Notes: generated by a model not told the origin, from the letters alone. A stretch of DNA of 23,788 nucleotides from DASQBT01 sp049578545 (GCA_049578545.1 JBAUMF010000084.1:1-23788); one strand, 5' to 3'; positions 1-8,474 are shown, numbered from the stretch's first letter. Made by a program: numbers and translations.

Positions 1-64
1 GATAGGATCCCACTAGCGATAGTCAAGTACAATATCGCATATTACATGGGAACATATCCGGCCG

Positions 65-86
65 GAAAAAATGCCGAAACCGGCAT
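65..86 (-). terminator. Intrinsic terminator after the GT4 gene
   Basis: Read on the minus strand, a perfect 6-bp stem (ATGCCG / CGGCAT) with a 4-nt GTTT loop is followed at once by a run of six T. It starts 7 nt beyond the stop codon of the last gene (stop at 93-95). The hairpin plus U-tract is the textbook form of a Rho-independent terminator and its position and orientation fit the end of the long minus-strand operon. Confidence 0.85.
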
Positions 87-92
87 GATCAC

Positions 93-1256
93 TCACTGAT
101 CCCCGCGTTGACGCTTCAAACTTCGGCCTAGAATTTCCCGATATATACCAGTAATCTGTGTGACATGCGCAGCAATGGAGAACCGGTCGCGCGCAGCTGT
201 GCTCGCTTGCTGGCTCATGTTTGTCCATTTCTCCCGGTCCGCGAGCAGATCAAGTGCAGCCCTCGCAAAGCCTTTAGAGTCGCCCACTTTAATAAGGTAG
301 CCGGTTTTACCGTCCTCGATAATCTCCGGTATTCCCCCATCGCGGCTGCCGATCACCGGGCGCCCGCATGCCATCGCCTCGATCACGACACGACCAAAGG
401 GCTCGAACTTGGAGGGAACCACAAGCAAGTGCAACTGTCGCATGATATCGGGAATGTCTGACCGATGGCCGAGGAAACGAACGAATCGATCGACTTTCAA
501 TTCACCGGCCAATTGCTCCAGCGTTGCTCTGCGCCCCGTGCCTTGGGTGTCCTCGCCGACGATCCAGAACTCAAGGTCCTGCCTTTCCCTGATCATTTCT
601 GCCGCCAAGCGCAAAAAATCCTCATGGCGCTTGAACGGCGCGAAATTGGCAACAATGCCAACGCGCAACACTGGGCTGTCCGGCCAGGGAGCGGGTGCAA
701 AACTCTCCAGGTCCACCGCATTGTGCGCCACATAGGCTTTGCTGTGCCGTGCTAGCTTAGAAAGGTTTGGCCAGAGTGAATCCATCATCGCATAGCTGTT
801 GAAGATGAATGCGGCTGGCTTGGGCAGTCCGCGCAACGTCCAGCGTGCGCCATCGGGTTCCACCGGGAAACGGACGTGGGTGATGTAAGGAATACCTGCA
901 AAGGCTGCGGCCACTGCAAATGAACGGCTAAGCTCGAATCCGTTGGCGTGAATCAGCGCAGGCCGAATTTCCCGAAACAGCTTCACCCAACGTTGGGTGG
1001 TAGAAAAACTCGTGAACGGTTGTTGCCAGGCAAGTTGCTTGAATGGGTAAATCGTGTGGGGGATATGCAGCTTAGCCAGCTCGTCCGTAAATTGGCCTTC
1101 CCCAGGCACTACCACGTGCGCCTTCCAGCCGGATTCGGGCAAGTGCGAGAGCAGACCAAGCAGACTCTTGCCACCTCCTCCCAGTTTCGCAAGATCCTTG
1201 CGGCCGGGTTGAGGGCTGTTATTAATAAATAGGCAGGTAGGGGGAATATCAGCCAT
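93..1256 (-). CDS. Glycosyltransferase family 4 (GT-B fold)
   Basis: A 387-residue cytoplasmic or membrane-associated retaining glycosyltransferase, predicted to add a sugar from a nucleotide donor to the growing polysaccharide. The N-terminal half has a glycine-rich acceptor-side loop (GGGGKSLLGLL, about residues 26-36), typical of GT4 N-domains. The C-terminal half begins near LRVGIVANFAPFKRHEDFL (about 197-215) and carries the donor-binding E-x7-E signature in FEPFGRVVIEAMACGRPVI (about 284-302), followed by GGIPEII. Length is normal for the family. The start is ATG at 1256, 10 nt after the stop of the upstream fkbM-type gene, with only a weak ribosome binding site. It is the last gene before the terminator at 65-86. 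Donor and linkage cannot be told from sequence. Confidence 0.93.
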   Translation of the reverse strand: MADIPPTCLFINNSPQPGRKDLAKLGGGGKSLLGLLSHLPESGWKAHVVVPGEGQFTDELAKLHIPHTIYPFKQLAWQQPFTSFSTTQRWVKLFREIRPALIHANGFELSRSFAVAAAFAGIPYITHVRFPVEPDGARWTLRGLPKPAAFIFNSYAMMDSLWPNLSKLARHSKAYVAHNAVDLESFAPAPWPDSPVLRVGIVANFAPFKRHEDFLRLAAEMIRERQDLEFWIVGEDTQGTGRRATLEQLAGELKVDRFVRFLGHRSDIPDIMRQLHLLVVPSKFEPFGRVVIEAMACGRPVIGSRDGGIPEIIEDGKTGYLIKVGDSKGFARAALDLLADREKWTNMSQQASTAARDRFSIAAHVTQITGIYREILGRSLKRQRGDQ

Positions 1257-1266
1257 GAAAATGAGT

Positions 1267-2151
1267 CTATGGAGCTAGAAGGGTTTCAGGAACTGGCTTG
1301 TATGCAAACAAAGCATTGAATTGGTCATCGTCAGCCGCTTGTTCTGCATTCATCAAAACCAGTCCTTCGGAGCCGATTCTATACATGCGATATCCAAATT
1401 CGATTAGGAAGTTTGCCAACCGCGCGGCGGTATGTCCGAACGCATGGAGGTATTCGTCCGTTATCTCGATGACTAGGTAAGGATGATCCTTATTGAGCAT
1501 CTTGGCCATGCCTTCTAGAACCAGCTGCTCGGCGCCTTCCACGTCGATCTTAACGAGCGTTACCGTGGAGATTGTGTCCCTGAATTTGTCCAAGGGCATG
1601 GTCTTGACCTCGATTGTTGCAGCTGAGTTGTCGATGTGCCGCAGACTGGAAATGCCCTTGTGTCCTTCCGGACCTTCGAACAGGGGTAGCGTGCCTTCAG
1701 CGTTGGATAGGGCCACGGTCTGGACCGAGACGTTCTTCATGTCATTGAGGGCGATATTTTCCAGAAGCCTCTTGTGCATCGATGGCACCGGTTCAAATGA
1801 GAGAATTCGGCCGGCGGGCCCTACACGGCGGGATGCTAACAGTGTGAAGAACCCCGAATTTGCGCCGACGTCAATGAACGTCTCGCCTGGCTCAAGCAGT
1901 TCAGCAATAACGCGTGCCGTCGGAGGCTCGTAAACACCCGTCAGATACACGTATTGTCCAAGCCAGTCGCCAAGGTCAGCTCTAAATTTAAAATCGTAAC
2001 GTGTACGTACTAGACGCTCCCCCAGGTCGTGGCCATTTTCCCGGAGTTCTGGAAGAAAGCGTCTAATCAATCGCCAACGCCCATACGGAATGGGTGTCAG
2101 GCGCAGATAGAAGGAAGCAGCTGCGATGGCAAGGCGGCTAAATGGATTCAC
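1267..2151 (-). CDS. FkbM-family SAM-dependent methyltransferase
   Basis: A 294-residue methyltransferase of the FkbM family, which O-methylates sugars or other small hydroxylated groups. The SAM-binding motif I is FIDVGANSGFFTLLASR (about 92-108), followed by the acidic strand ILSFEPVP and by the family hallmark VKIDVEGAEQLVLEGM (about 200-215). The reading frame is open further upstream to an ATG at 2286, but that start would overlap the previous gene by 149 nt. I prefer GTG at 2151 because it has a good Shine-Dalgarno, gives the normal family length and leaves a 14-nt overlap with the upstream stop (2138-2140), which suggests coupled translation. In a sugar locus it probably methylates a glycan residue or donor; this is inference. 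Confidence 0.88.
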   Translation of the reverse strand: MNPFSRLAIAAASFYLRLTPIPYGRWRLIRRFLPELRENGHDLGERLVRTRYDFKFRADLGDWLGQYVYLTGVYEPPTARVIAELLEPGETFIDVGANSGFFTLLASRRVGPAGRILSFEPVPSMHKRLLENIALNDMKNVSVQTVALSNAEGTLPLFEGPEGHKGISSLRHIDNSAATIEVKTMPLDKFRDTISTVTLVKIDVEGAEQLVLEGMAKMLNKDHPYLVIEITDEYLHAFGHTAARLANFLIEFGYRMYRIGSEGLVLMNAEQAADDDQFNALFAYKPVPETLLAP

Positions 2152-5100
2152 TTTGGCTTGTCCTTCCGTTACCAGCTTCCAATGAGATTTGGGGATCGTT
2201 GCTGATAACCGGCGCTTCAGCAGAGATCCATGATTGCAAACGAAGCCACAGATTGCTGACAGTAGATGGATTAAGAGCAGACACATCAGTCAGGCAGTGC
2301 GGATCCTGCTCCAGGTCGTACAACTTCAACAGGTGTCCCTTGATCAGTGGCCGGTACACCAGTTTCCAGCATCCGCGCCGAATCATTCGGTCCTTGGCCT
2401 GGACAATAATGCCCTCATATTCGGGCTTGAGTGAGATCGTGCCGGTGGCGATGTCTCGTACCGTTAGCAGATCCAGCAAATTGGGATAACGCAAATGACC
2501 GGCTGGCGTCCCGGGCAGTTCCGTGAGCCAGATGCCCGTTTCACCGTAGACATCAAGCTCCAGTTTGCTGCCCGCATCTTGCAAAAAGCATTGCAAGGAA
2601 ACGCCGTCCATTTCTGCAGCTTGACCAATGCCGGCCAATTCCAATAGTGTCGGTGCAAGATCAATGTTGCGCACAGGTTGTGTGATGGTGTGGCCGTCGC
2701 TCATCCCAGGCACGCGTATGAGCAGGGGTACACGATTCGAGACATCACTTGTTGCAGAGTTGCCTTGTCCCCAGGTCTGATGTTCAAAGAACTCCATGCC
2801 GTGGTCAGAATAGATGACAACAATCGTGTTCTCAGCCAGCCCGCACCGGTCAAGATGATCCATTATCCGTTTCACCTCATCGTCGAAGCGTGCGACAGAG
2901 CCATCGTAAAGATTGATGATCTGGTCCAGGTCGAACGCTTCGCGAGGTTCCGCCTGGCGCCGGATGATATCCCATGGGTCAGTCACTCGCGCCATGATGA
3001 ATTTGGATTCACCCTGATAGTCGGGGTCGGCAAAACGGGTGTAATAGGGGTATTCCGAGCCAAAGGGGCCGTGGGTGGTAGAGAAGAAAACGTTAAGAAA
3101 GAAGGGCTGGTCTTGTTCAGCAAGGTGAGATATGAGGTGTCGCGCTTCCAGTCCTATTTCGTCAGTCTGGGGAACACCCCCGAGGTAATAAAGCTCGGGC
3201 AAAAACATCCTTCCAAATCGATTGCGGACAAAAAGTGAGAGGAAAAGCCTCAGATCTTTCGGGCCCTGGCGAATAAAAAGCTTGATGTTCCATTGATCCT
3301 CGGGCACGTCCGCATAGTCGAAGCCCAGATCAAATTTTCCCATGTCAGCCCCGCACCAGTCGCCCAGGGCAGCGGTGTAGTAGCCATACTGTCTAAGTAT
3401 GCGGGGCAGGGCATCGACGGGAAGACGTGTCCCCCCGTCGGGTACAAAATTGTCCCTCACCCCAAAGCGATGCGGCCAGCATCCGGTCAACAGGGAGAGA
3501 AGGCTCGGCGCGGTGCGGGCGCAGGGCACATAACATTGCGAGAAAAGCGTGCTTCCCTTTGCAAGGGATTGCAGGAAGGGAGAAACCTCCCTGCCATAGG
3601 TGCCGTCAACCCGGTCCGCGCGTAGTGTATCGGAACCGAGCATGAGAATATTGTGCCGTTTTGTGCGATGGAGGATTTTTCTCGAGTCAGGTTCGCTGGG
3701 TCGAAGCCACATTCTTAAGGCGGTGAAGAAGAGAAGTGCGCTGCCAAATTCAGTTGCCGCTATATATTCGCCTCTCATCAGCAGCATTGCAACAGTAACG
3801 CCGGTTAGTGCCGCAGGAGCGCCAAGCAGTAGCCATGTGGCGACCTGCAGACCAGCTGGGGAAAGCTTACGCCAAAAGGGGTACAGCCGGCTGAGGCGAT
3901 AATTGTAGGAAGCGGCTATATTGGCTGGCAGCCAGAGCAGATGCCGACTGAACTGTAGCGCGGTCAACAGCAGTATTGAAGCGATACCGGCTGCCAGGCT
4001 GAATCCGAAACTGGGGGCGCCTCTGAGCCACTCGTTCAAGGCGAAATAGGTTAGGACACCCGGTCCCCCGAGGATCGACAGAAGCAGGAAGACGTAGCCG
4101 AGAAGGCGAACAAAGGCGAATACCGCATAGCGCCGATAGTGTCTAAGAACTTCTTCTTTAAGGCGTGGCCCGGTGTGCGTGAAGTCCGCGATCGATTTGA
4201 TACCCAATACAAACGTGAAGATCAGCGCTACTGTTGCCAACGCAGCTAGGCCAACAAAGGAATTTGTCTTGTCCTGAGCCAGAGCTGCCGTCGTGCCGCA
4301 GCCCACGACAATGCCCATCGTGCCCAGGTAGATGCGGTTGCGCCGCTTTTCCGGCGAACGTATGGCAGGGCTCCATTTCGCGGCCCTCTGCCCGGCTATT
4401 TCGCCCAAGGTCGTGGCAAGCCTGACGAGAAAGAAGCGCAGGCGCGCTCCGCTGAATACGAAGGTGAGCGCTAACAGGTATTGAGCGAGTTTGCGCCATT
4501 GATAAAGCGGTATGCCGGTGCGCAGGCGCTGGGAGATGACGCCGGTGCGCGCACGCTGAAAGGCCTTGCGCAAGACATAGGTGAAATTGAGCCGCTCAGG
4601 GTCGACGTAGTGGTGCTGTAGCACCCCCGGGACATACATCAGGCGCTCACCGCGTGACAGCGCACGTTCGACGAAGAGACTGTCTTCGCCTCCACCCAGA
4701 TCGTGGCCGCGCGGGCCGAGTTCAGTTGGAAACTCGCCTGCACGATCGAAAACGTCTCCGCGCAGGAACAGGTTGCCTCCGCCGGGGGTTGCATCGTGCG
4801 GCGTCAGTTCATAGGGCGCAGGGCCTCCGTCGCTGCGGGGGATCGGCAGCGGCCGAATTCTGTAAGAGCCCTCATCGTGAACCCAGCGGGGCTCGGTGCC
4901 ATCCCACTCGGGAAGAATGCGCCCGCAGAACATGGTGATGTCAGGATAGGTTTCCGCTGCCTGACAAATCTCTACAAGGTAGTTTTCATCGACGCGATGG
5001 TCGTCGTCCACAAAAGTGACAATGTCGCTCGATCGAACTCGTCGTATAGCCGTGTTGAGTGCGAAAGACTTTCCGGGACGTGGTTCGGCGAGCCAATCGA

Positions 5101-5308
5101 GGGAATAGCGCGAACCATCGGTAGCGCCCGCTTCCTTTTCAGCCTGAAGCAAAAGATGGGTCGTATCGGTGCATGCGTTGGCGACCACCAGGATGTTGAC
5201 CCGCCACAGTAATGGGCGGCGTGCCCCCTGGAGCGACTCCAGCGCGCGGCGCAGCAGACCAGCGCGATTGTGCGTGCAAATTAGAACGGTGAGCGTCTTC
5301 TTTGTCAC
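2138..5308 (-). CDS. Fusion: GT2 glycosyltransferase + multi-span membrane region + alkaline-phosphatase/sulfatase-fold domain
   Basis: A 1056-residue three-part protein. Residues 1-250 are a GT2 domain: LTVLICTHNR at 6-15, the metal/nucleotide site FVDDDHRVD at 99-107 and the catalytic-base region GGGEDSLF at 205-212. Residues 275-535 hold about six or seven hydrophobic segments (for example 275-297, 326-346, 353-372, 393-412, 436-452, 487-510). Residues 550-1040 are a sulfatase-fold domain: LMLGSDTLRAD at 555-565 (metal Asp560), the nucleophile region RTAPSLLSLLTG at 598-609, and YSDHGMEF at 833-840 (metal Asp835/His836). The nucleophile position is Thr599, where sulfatases have the Cys/Ser converted to formylglycine; the Arg after the Ser is Leu. 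This resembles phosphoethanolamine or phosphoglycerol transferases more than sulfatases. The start is GTG at 5308, required to keep the first GT2 strand. Function beyond fold is inference. Confidence 0.9.
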   Translation of the reverse strand: MTKKTLTVLICTHNRAGLLRRALESLQGARRPLLWRVNILVVANACTDTTHLLLQAEKEAGATDGSRYSLDWLAEPRPGKSFALNTAIRRVRSSDIVTFVDDDHRVDENYLVEICQAAETYPDITMFCGRILPEWDGTEPRWVHDEGSYRIRPLPIPRSDGGPAPYELTPHDATPGGGNLFLRGDVFDRAGEFPTELGPRGHDLGGGEDSLFVERALSRGERLMYVPGVLQHHYVDPERLNFTYVLRKAFQRARTGVISQRLRTGIPLYQWRKLAQYLLALTFVFSGARLRFFLVRLATTLGEIAGQRAAKWSPAIRSPEKRRNRIYLGTMGIVVGCGTTAALAQDKTNSFVGLAALATVALIFTFVLGIKSIADFTHTGPRLKEEVLRHYRRYAVFAFVRLLGYVFLLLSILGGPGVLTYFALNEWLRGAPSFGFSLAAGIASILLLTALQFSRHLLWLPANIAASYNYRLSRLYPFWRKLSPAGLQVATWLLLGAPAALTGVTVAMLLMRGEYIAATEFGSALLFFTALRMWLRPSEPDSRKILHRTKRHNILMLGSDTLRADRVDGTYGREVSPFLQSLAKGSTLFSQCYVPCARTAPSLLSLLTGCWPHRFGVRDNFVPDGGTRLPVDALPRILRQYGYYTAALGDWCGADMGKFDLGFDYADVPEDQWNIKLFIRQGPKDLRLFLSLFVRNRFGRMFLPELYYLGGVPQTDEIGLEARHLISHLAEQDQPFFLNVFFSTTHGPFGSEYPYYTRFADPDYQGESKFIMARVTDPWDIIRRQAEPREAFDLDQIINLYDGSVARFDDEVKRIMDHLDRCGLAENTIVVIYSDHGMEFFEHQTWGQGNSATSDVSNRVPLLIRVPGMSDGHTITQPVRNIDLAPTLLELAGIGQAAEMDGVSLQCFLQDAGSKLELDVYGETGIWLTELPGTPAGHLRYPNLLDLLTVRDIATGTISLKPEYEGIIVQAKDRMIRRGCWKLVYRPLIKGHLLKLYDLEQDPHCLTDVSALNPSTVSNLWLRLQSWISAEAPVISNDPQISLEAGNGRTSQSESI
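2161..2167 (-). promoter_or_regulatory. Shine-Dalgarno that decides the fkbM-type start
   Basis: Minus-strand GGAAGGA, 9 nt ahead of GTG at 2151. It lies inside the 3' end of the upstream fusion gene and supports a coupled GTG start over the distant ATG at 2286. Confidence 0.65.
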
Positions 5309-5442
5309 GTCGGATTCCGGCCTTCGGGGCGCAACGTTCTATGGGGTGGCTGTGGAAAGTAGCTTGCTCGCTCTGCGCTCCGCTTTATGGCTCCGCTTTC
5401 GTATGGCACCTGGTCGCGCGCCGGGGCGCATGCGCCTTTCAT
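5309..5442. other. Intergenic gap with a 12-bp palindrome and a short tandem repeat
   Basis: This 134-bp stretch separates the two neighbouring GT2-containing genes. It holds a perfect palindrome GGCGCATGCGCC at 5425-5436, just downstream of the GT2 stop, and two copies of GCTCCGCTTT at 5377-5386 and 5390-5399. On the minus strand the palindrome is not followed by a T-run, so it is not a classical terminator; it might protect or attenuate the mRNA. I see no small gene here. Confidence 0.5.
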
Positions 5443-6372
5443 CTACGCGCCCTTCTCAAGTGGCGCGGGAGCTAAACCCCACCCTGCCAGGTAACCGAGA
5501 AAATAGGCAACGTTCATTTCCTTTCTGAGGGAATGATTTCGTCCCTTTGCGAATCTTGTGGAGAGCGCTTTGCTTAACGCGCGCAATAGCTGGGGATAAA
5601 GATAAAGTGGAGGAATCCGTGCCTTTTTTCCCCGCGCCCGTTTCCCCTCAGCCTTTCCCTGGCGAAAATGCAAATCGAGAAAGTACCGGCGGCTCAATTT
5701 TGAAGCCTGGATTCGATGGTAAATCACCGCTTCGGGGGTCCACCAGACAAGCAACCTTGCGGCAAGCAGGCGCCGGTAGAAGTCGACTTCTTCACCCCCC
5801 GTATTGTCATCGCCCTTTCGGCCGAGCATGTCATCGAAGCCGCCCACGCGATCGAATGCTGCTTTCCTTAATCCAAAGTTGCCTCCATAAAATGAGGTAC
5901 TGGGTGAGGTGAGCTGCGCGATTTGGTCGAAGCGATTCAGTTCGCCGAGGAAGCCAAGCAGGTCATCCAGGAGCCATGCAGGACGGGCATCCTCGAACAA
6001 TACCCGGATGCGGCCACCAAATGAATCAGGCTTGTGTTGTTCAATGAGGCGTTCGTAGGCACAAAGCCAGTCCGGGTCCGCAGTTTCGTCATCATCCATG
6101 AAGATTACATAGTCGCCCGCGGCCTCCGCAATCGCCCGGTTGCGTGCGTTGGACAGCCCCAGCTTGTCTTCGCGCACCACGCGGACCAACCACCCCGCAG
6201 GCCACTGGTACTGGCTGAGCAACTGCGGAGTCTCATCGCTGCAGCCATTGTCGACAATCAGGAATTCCCAGGGTTTGTTGGGCGAATTCAATCCGGCCAA
6301 ATCGGTCAGGGTTCGTCTTAGCCGGTCGGCGTGGTTGTGAGTGCAGAGGGCGACAGTGTAGGCAACGGTCAT
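5443..6372 (-). CDS. Glycosyltransferase family 2
   Basis: A 309-residue inverting GT-A glycosyltransferase. The N-terminus reads VALCTHNHADRLRRTL (nucleotide-binding strand), then FLIVDNGCSD, the DxD-like metal site FMDDDETAD (about 90-98) and the catalytic-base motif GGEEVDFYRRL (about 193-203). Domain order and spacing closely match the GT2 part of the adjacent fusion protein, so the two may be paralogues, though they transfer to different acceptors or with different donors. The C-terminus is basic and has only one weak hydrophobic stretch near its end, so it is probably peripheral on the cytoplasmic membrane face. Its ATG overlaps the stop of the deacetylase gene (TGATG), a sign of translational coupling. 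Confidence 0.93.
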   Translation of the reverse strand: MTVAYTVALCTHNHADRLRRTLTDLAGLNSPNKPWEFLIVDNGCSDETPQLLSQYQWPAGWLVRVVREDKLGLSNARNRAIAEAAGDYVIFMDDDETADPDWLCAYERLIEQHKPDSFGGRIRVLFEDARPAWLLDDLLGFLGELNRFDQIAQLTSPSTSFYGGNFGLRKAAFDRVGGFDDMLGRKGDDNTGGEEVDFYRRLLAARLLVWWTPEAVIYHRIQASKLSRRYFLDLHFRQGKAEGKRARGKKARIPPLYLYPQLLRALSKALSTRFAKGRNHSLRKEMNVAYFLGYLAGWGLAPAPLEKGA

Positions 6373-7163
6373 CAGCTTGCTTCCGAAAACCTACTGTTCA
6401 ATCGGCTCAGGTAATAACGCGCCGCGTGGCTAACGCTACCGTCATTGCTGCCAAACCTGATCTTGCGCAGCAGCGCGCTCGGCGTGTCGGTGCCAAACAC
6501 GTCGATGCGGCGGAGGCGAAAGCGGTTCACATTGCGGCGATTGTAGCCGGGTTGGGTGGAGAAAGCGGCACGGTAACCAGCAGCCTGGGTAACCGCTTCC
6601 ACCCGATCATCCGAGTGGCCGAAGGGGTAGGCGAGAAATTCGACATCCCTTCCAAGCAGGGTCTGCAAGGCGGCACGTGATCCGACAAGTTCTTCGTTCA
6701 ATACGGCATCATCGAGCGTGGGTAAACTGGGGTGTGTGCGCGTGTGGGAATGGAAACTGATGCCGCGCGTGGTCATGTCCAGAATCTCCTCGGCATCGAG
6801 CAATGGGTAGGTAACGCCGTCCGGATTGGATGACCGCGTCCATTCGTCCTGCTTGCCAATGAGGTCACTCACGAGAAAAACGGTCGCTGGCCACTGGTAT
6901 TCTTCGAGCACCGGCAATGCATGATCGCGTACCCCACGAAAACCATCGTCAAAGGTAATCAGAAAGCTCCCTTCGGGCAGTTCCCTTTTACCGTCGAGCC
7001 AGGCGACAAAGTCATTTATCCCTACTGCGTTCATGCCCCGATTAGACAGCGTGCGCATATGCGCTGCAAATAGCCCGGGGGAAACGCAGTACTTGCCCTC
7101 CCACGCGTTGCGAGCTTCACCAATACGGTGATACATGAGTGTCACCACCCGTTTTGTATTCAT
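6372..7163 (-). CDS. Polysaccharide deacetylase (NodB/CE4 family)
   Basis: A 263-residue carbohydrate esterase family 4 protein, predicted to remove N- or O-acetyl groups from a glycan. It begins with VVTLMYHRIG, has the catalytic/metal motif ITFDDGFRG (about 69-77), the metal-binding HSHTRTH (about 138-144) and the later AYPFGHSDDRV. There is no signal peptide, so it may act on the lipid-linked or cytoplasmic glycan intermediate before export. Length is near the minimum for a complete NodB domain. The stop overlaps the start of the GT2 gene. The usual metal triad Asp-His-His is present, so it should be active. Confidence 0.92.
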   Translation of the reverse strand: MNTKRVVTLMYHRIGEARNAWEGKYCVSPGLFAAHMRTLSNRGMNAVGINDFVAWLDGKRELPEGSFLITFDDGFRGVRDHALPVLEEYQWPATVFLVSDLIGKQDEWTRSSNPDGVTYPLLDAEEILDMTTRGISFHSHTRTHPSLPTLDDAVLNEELVGSRAALQTLLGRDVEFLAYPFGHSDDRVEAVTQAAGYRAAFSTQPGYNRRNVNRFRLRRIDVFGTDTPSALLRKIRFGSNDGSVSHAARYYLSRLNSRFSEAS

Positions 7164-7414
7164 ACTGCTATCCCAATTTGTCCGAGATCCCCGTCATGAA
7201 AGCGTGATGGTTTGAAAGGGCACCACCCGTCGCCATGGGTTATCCAACGAAATGCTGACCTGTAATTGTTGCAAGAATAGTGCCATTTGGTTGGAACCCC
7301 CTTCACACGATAAGCAAGCGCCACGCTGGACCTGTGTGGCTCAATTGCTCTGAATCGCGATGAAGCATGGACGACCACAGACAAGTCCTTCAGCTCAATT
7401 GCGTAAATCATCAT
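7160..7414 (-). CDS. Small unrecognised ORF, possibly not a gene
   Basis: An 84-codon open frame in the 327-bp gap (7164-7490) between the first sulfotransferase gene and the deacetylase gene. Its stop overlaps the deacetylase ATG in an ATGA, which is how coupled genes often meet. Against it: no Shine-Dalgarno ahead of its ATGATG, several rare Arg codons (AGA, AGG), and no motif, membrane segment or family that I recognise. It has four His and two Cys but no metal-site spacing. It may be a chance frame or the remnant of a lost gene; nothing else is visible in the gap. Confidence 0.25.
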   Translation of the reverse strand: MMIYAIELKDLSVVVHASSRFRAIEPHRSSVALAYRVKGVPTKWHYSCNNYRSAFRWITHGDGWCPFKPSRFHDGDLGQIGIAV

Positions 7415-7490
7415 ACGGCAGGAGCTAGAAAGATTGCGTTACCAGGTTATCCGATTTGAAATCTGGGGTGGGAAGATATAAGTGCAGGAA

Positions 7491-8474
7491 TCAAATGGTC
7501 CAATCGTCAGCGGAATCATAGAAAGGTAGTTTGAATGGGGAGAAGCCGGAATGCAGCTGGGCCAGTTGCTCGACGTCGATCCTGCGTTTCCAGGCATATT
7601 GCATCGCTCGGCTGTCCTTCCGCGTGCTATAGGGGTCCTCGGCGCCTTGGCTAGGAGAAGAACTGGATTCGGCAATCCGTTTTTCGGTTTCTTCGTCGAA
7701 ATCAAGCTCGGCAAAGTGGAACAAATCGCGAAACGTTCCGTTTGGATCCAGGCAAGACTCTTCATAGGTGACGACTTTGTAATCCGTATAGTACGCCAAG
7801 CTGTCCATGACTACGCGCAGCACTGCGCCCTGGAAAACGCCATGAGCGTGCCAGAAGCCGGATGCGGCTGACATCGTGTCCTGCCATGGCCGTAACGGTC
7901 CACTCATTAGGCGAGGGCCAATTTGTGACAGCCTTTCTTCCCTATTACGCCACCCCAGCTCCCAATAACTGCATGCCACCGCAGCCGGATGGCGAACCAG
8001 GAAAATAACCCGAGGGTGATATGCCTCAAGCAGCCAGGGGAGAGCAAGAGGGCTGACGATCTTGAGGACCAGCCGTCTTTGAGTCCGCGTTTGGAGGGAC
8101 CACTGTTCCAGATATCGTATGACCCCCCGGGGAAAAACTGGCAAACCGTTGAACGCCCGGGCTGCGAACAGCGCGTAAACGTCGGGTGGAGAAGCGGGAT
8201 CAATATCGAATACGGTTGCATTCCCGCCCCAGACCAAATGACTCCTGGAAAGCGGTTCTCTGAGATATAAGGCATTTGACGCACTGCCGAGGAGTTCTCC
8301 GATCCAACTGGATCCGCTGCGGGGCAGGGAGAAAACGACCAAGGGCTTGCCAGAAGGATGAACAGCCTTGGCAAGCAGCATGCTCATGCGTCCTAAATTG
8401 GCCCACCACACTGGGCTTTGAAAGGCTAAATCCTTGTCATCTTGCAGGAAACCTGAAATAGGGAAATCGAACAT
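7491..8474 (-). CDS. PAPS-dependent sulfotransferase (first of two)
   Basis: A 327-residue sulfotransferase-fold protein predicted to move sulfate from 3'-phosphoadenosine-5'-phosphosulfate to a hydroxyl or amine of the glycan. The 5'-phosphosulfate loop is VVFSLPRSGSSWIGELL (about 46-62) and the 3'-phosphate-binding strand is RVIFLVRHPAAVACSYW (about 155-171), with Arg161 and Ser169 in the expected places. No signal peptide or membrane span, so it is cytoplasmic, where PAPS is available. The start is ATG at 8474 with a weak ribosome binding site; the 289-bp gap upstream suggests it may have its own promoter. It is clearly different in sequence from the next sulfotransferase, so it probably sulfates another position or sugar. 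Confidence 0.88.
   Translation of the reverse strand: MFDFPISGFLQDDKDLAFQSPVWWANLGRMSMLLAKAVHPSGKPLVVFSLPRSGSSWIGELLGSASNALYLREPLSRSHLVWGGNATVFDIDPASPPDVYALFAARAFNGLPVFPRGVIRYLEQWSLQTRTQRRLVLKIVSPLALPWLLEAYHPRVIFLVRHPAAVACSYWELGWRNREERLSQIGPRLMSGPLRPWQDTMSAASGFWHAHGVFQGAVLRVVMDSLAYYTDYKVVTYEESCLDPNGTFRDLFHFAELDFDEETEKRIAESSSSPSQGAEDPYSTRKDSRAMQYAWKRRIDVEQLAQLHSGFSPFKLPFYDSADDWTI

Noticed and set aside
13..228. Minus-strand 71-codon frame at the left edge
   Set aside because: It overlaps the GT4 3' end in another frame and runs through the terminator hairpin; Cys/His-rich shadow.
2152..2286. Upstream ATG extension of the FkbM gene
   Set aside because: It would overlap the fusion gene by 149 nt and adds residues without family similarity; GTG at 2151 has a Shine-Dalgarno.
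2678..3238. Plus-strand open frame of 186 codons inside the fusion gene
   Set aside because: It lies opposite the sulfatase-fold domain, whose motifs are all intact on the minus strand; no motif is seen in the plus-strand product.
2138..5308. Calling the C-terminal domain a formylglycine sulfatase
   Set aside because: The C/S-x-P-S-R signature is absent (Thr599-Ala-Pro-Ser-Leu), so only the fold, not the sulfatase activity, is supported.
7439..7765. Minus-strand 108-codon frame over the end of the first sulfotransferase gene
   Set aside because: Out-of-frame overlap with the sulfotransferase, no motif; probably a shadow.
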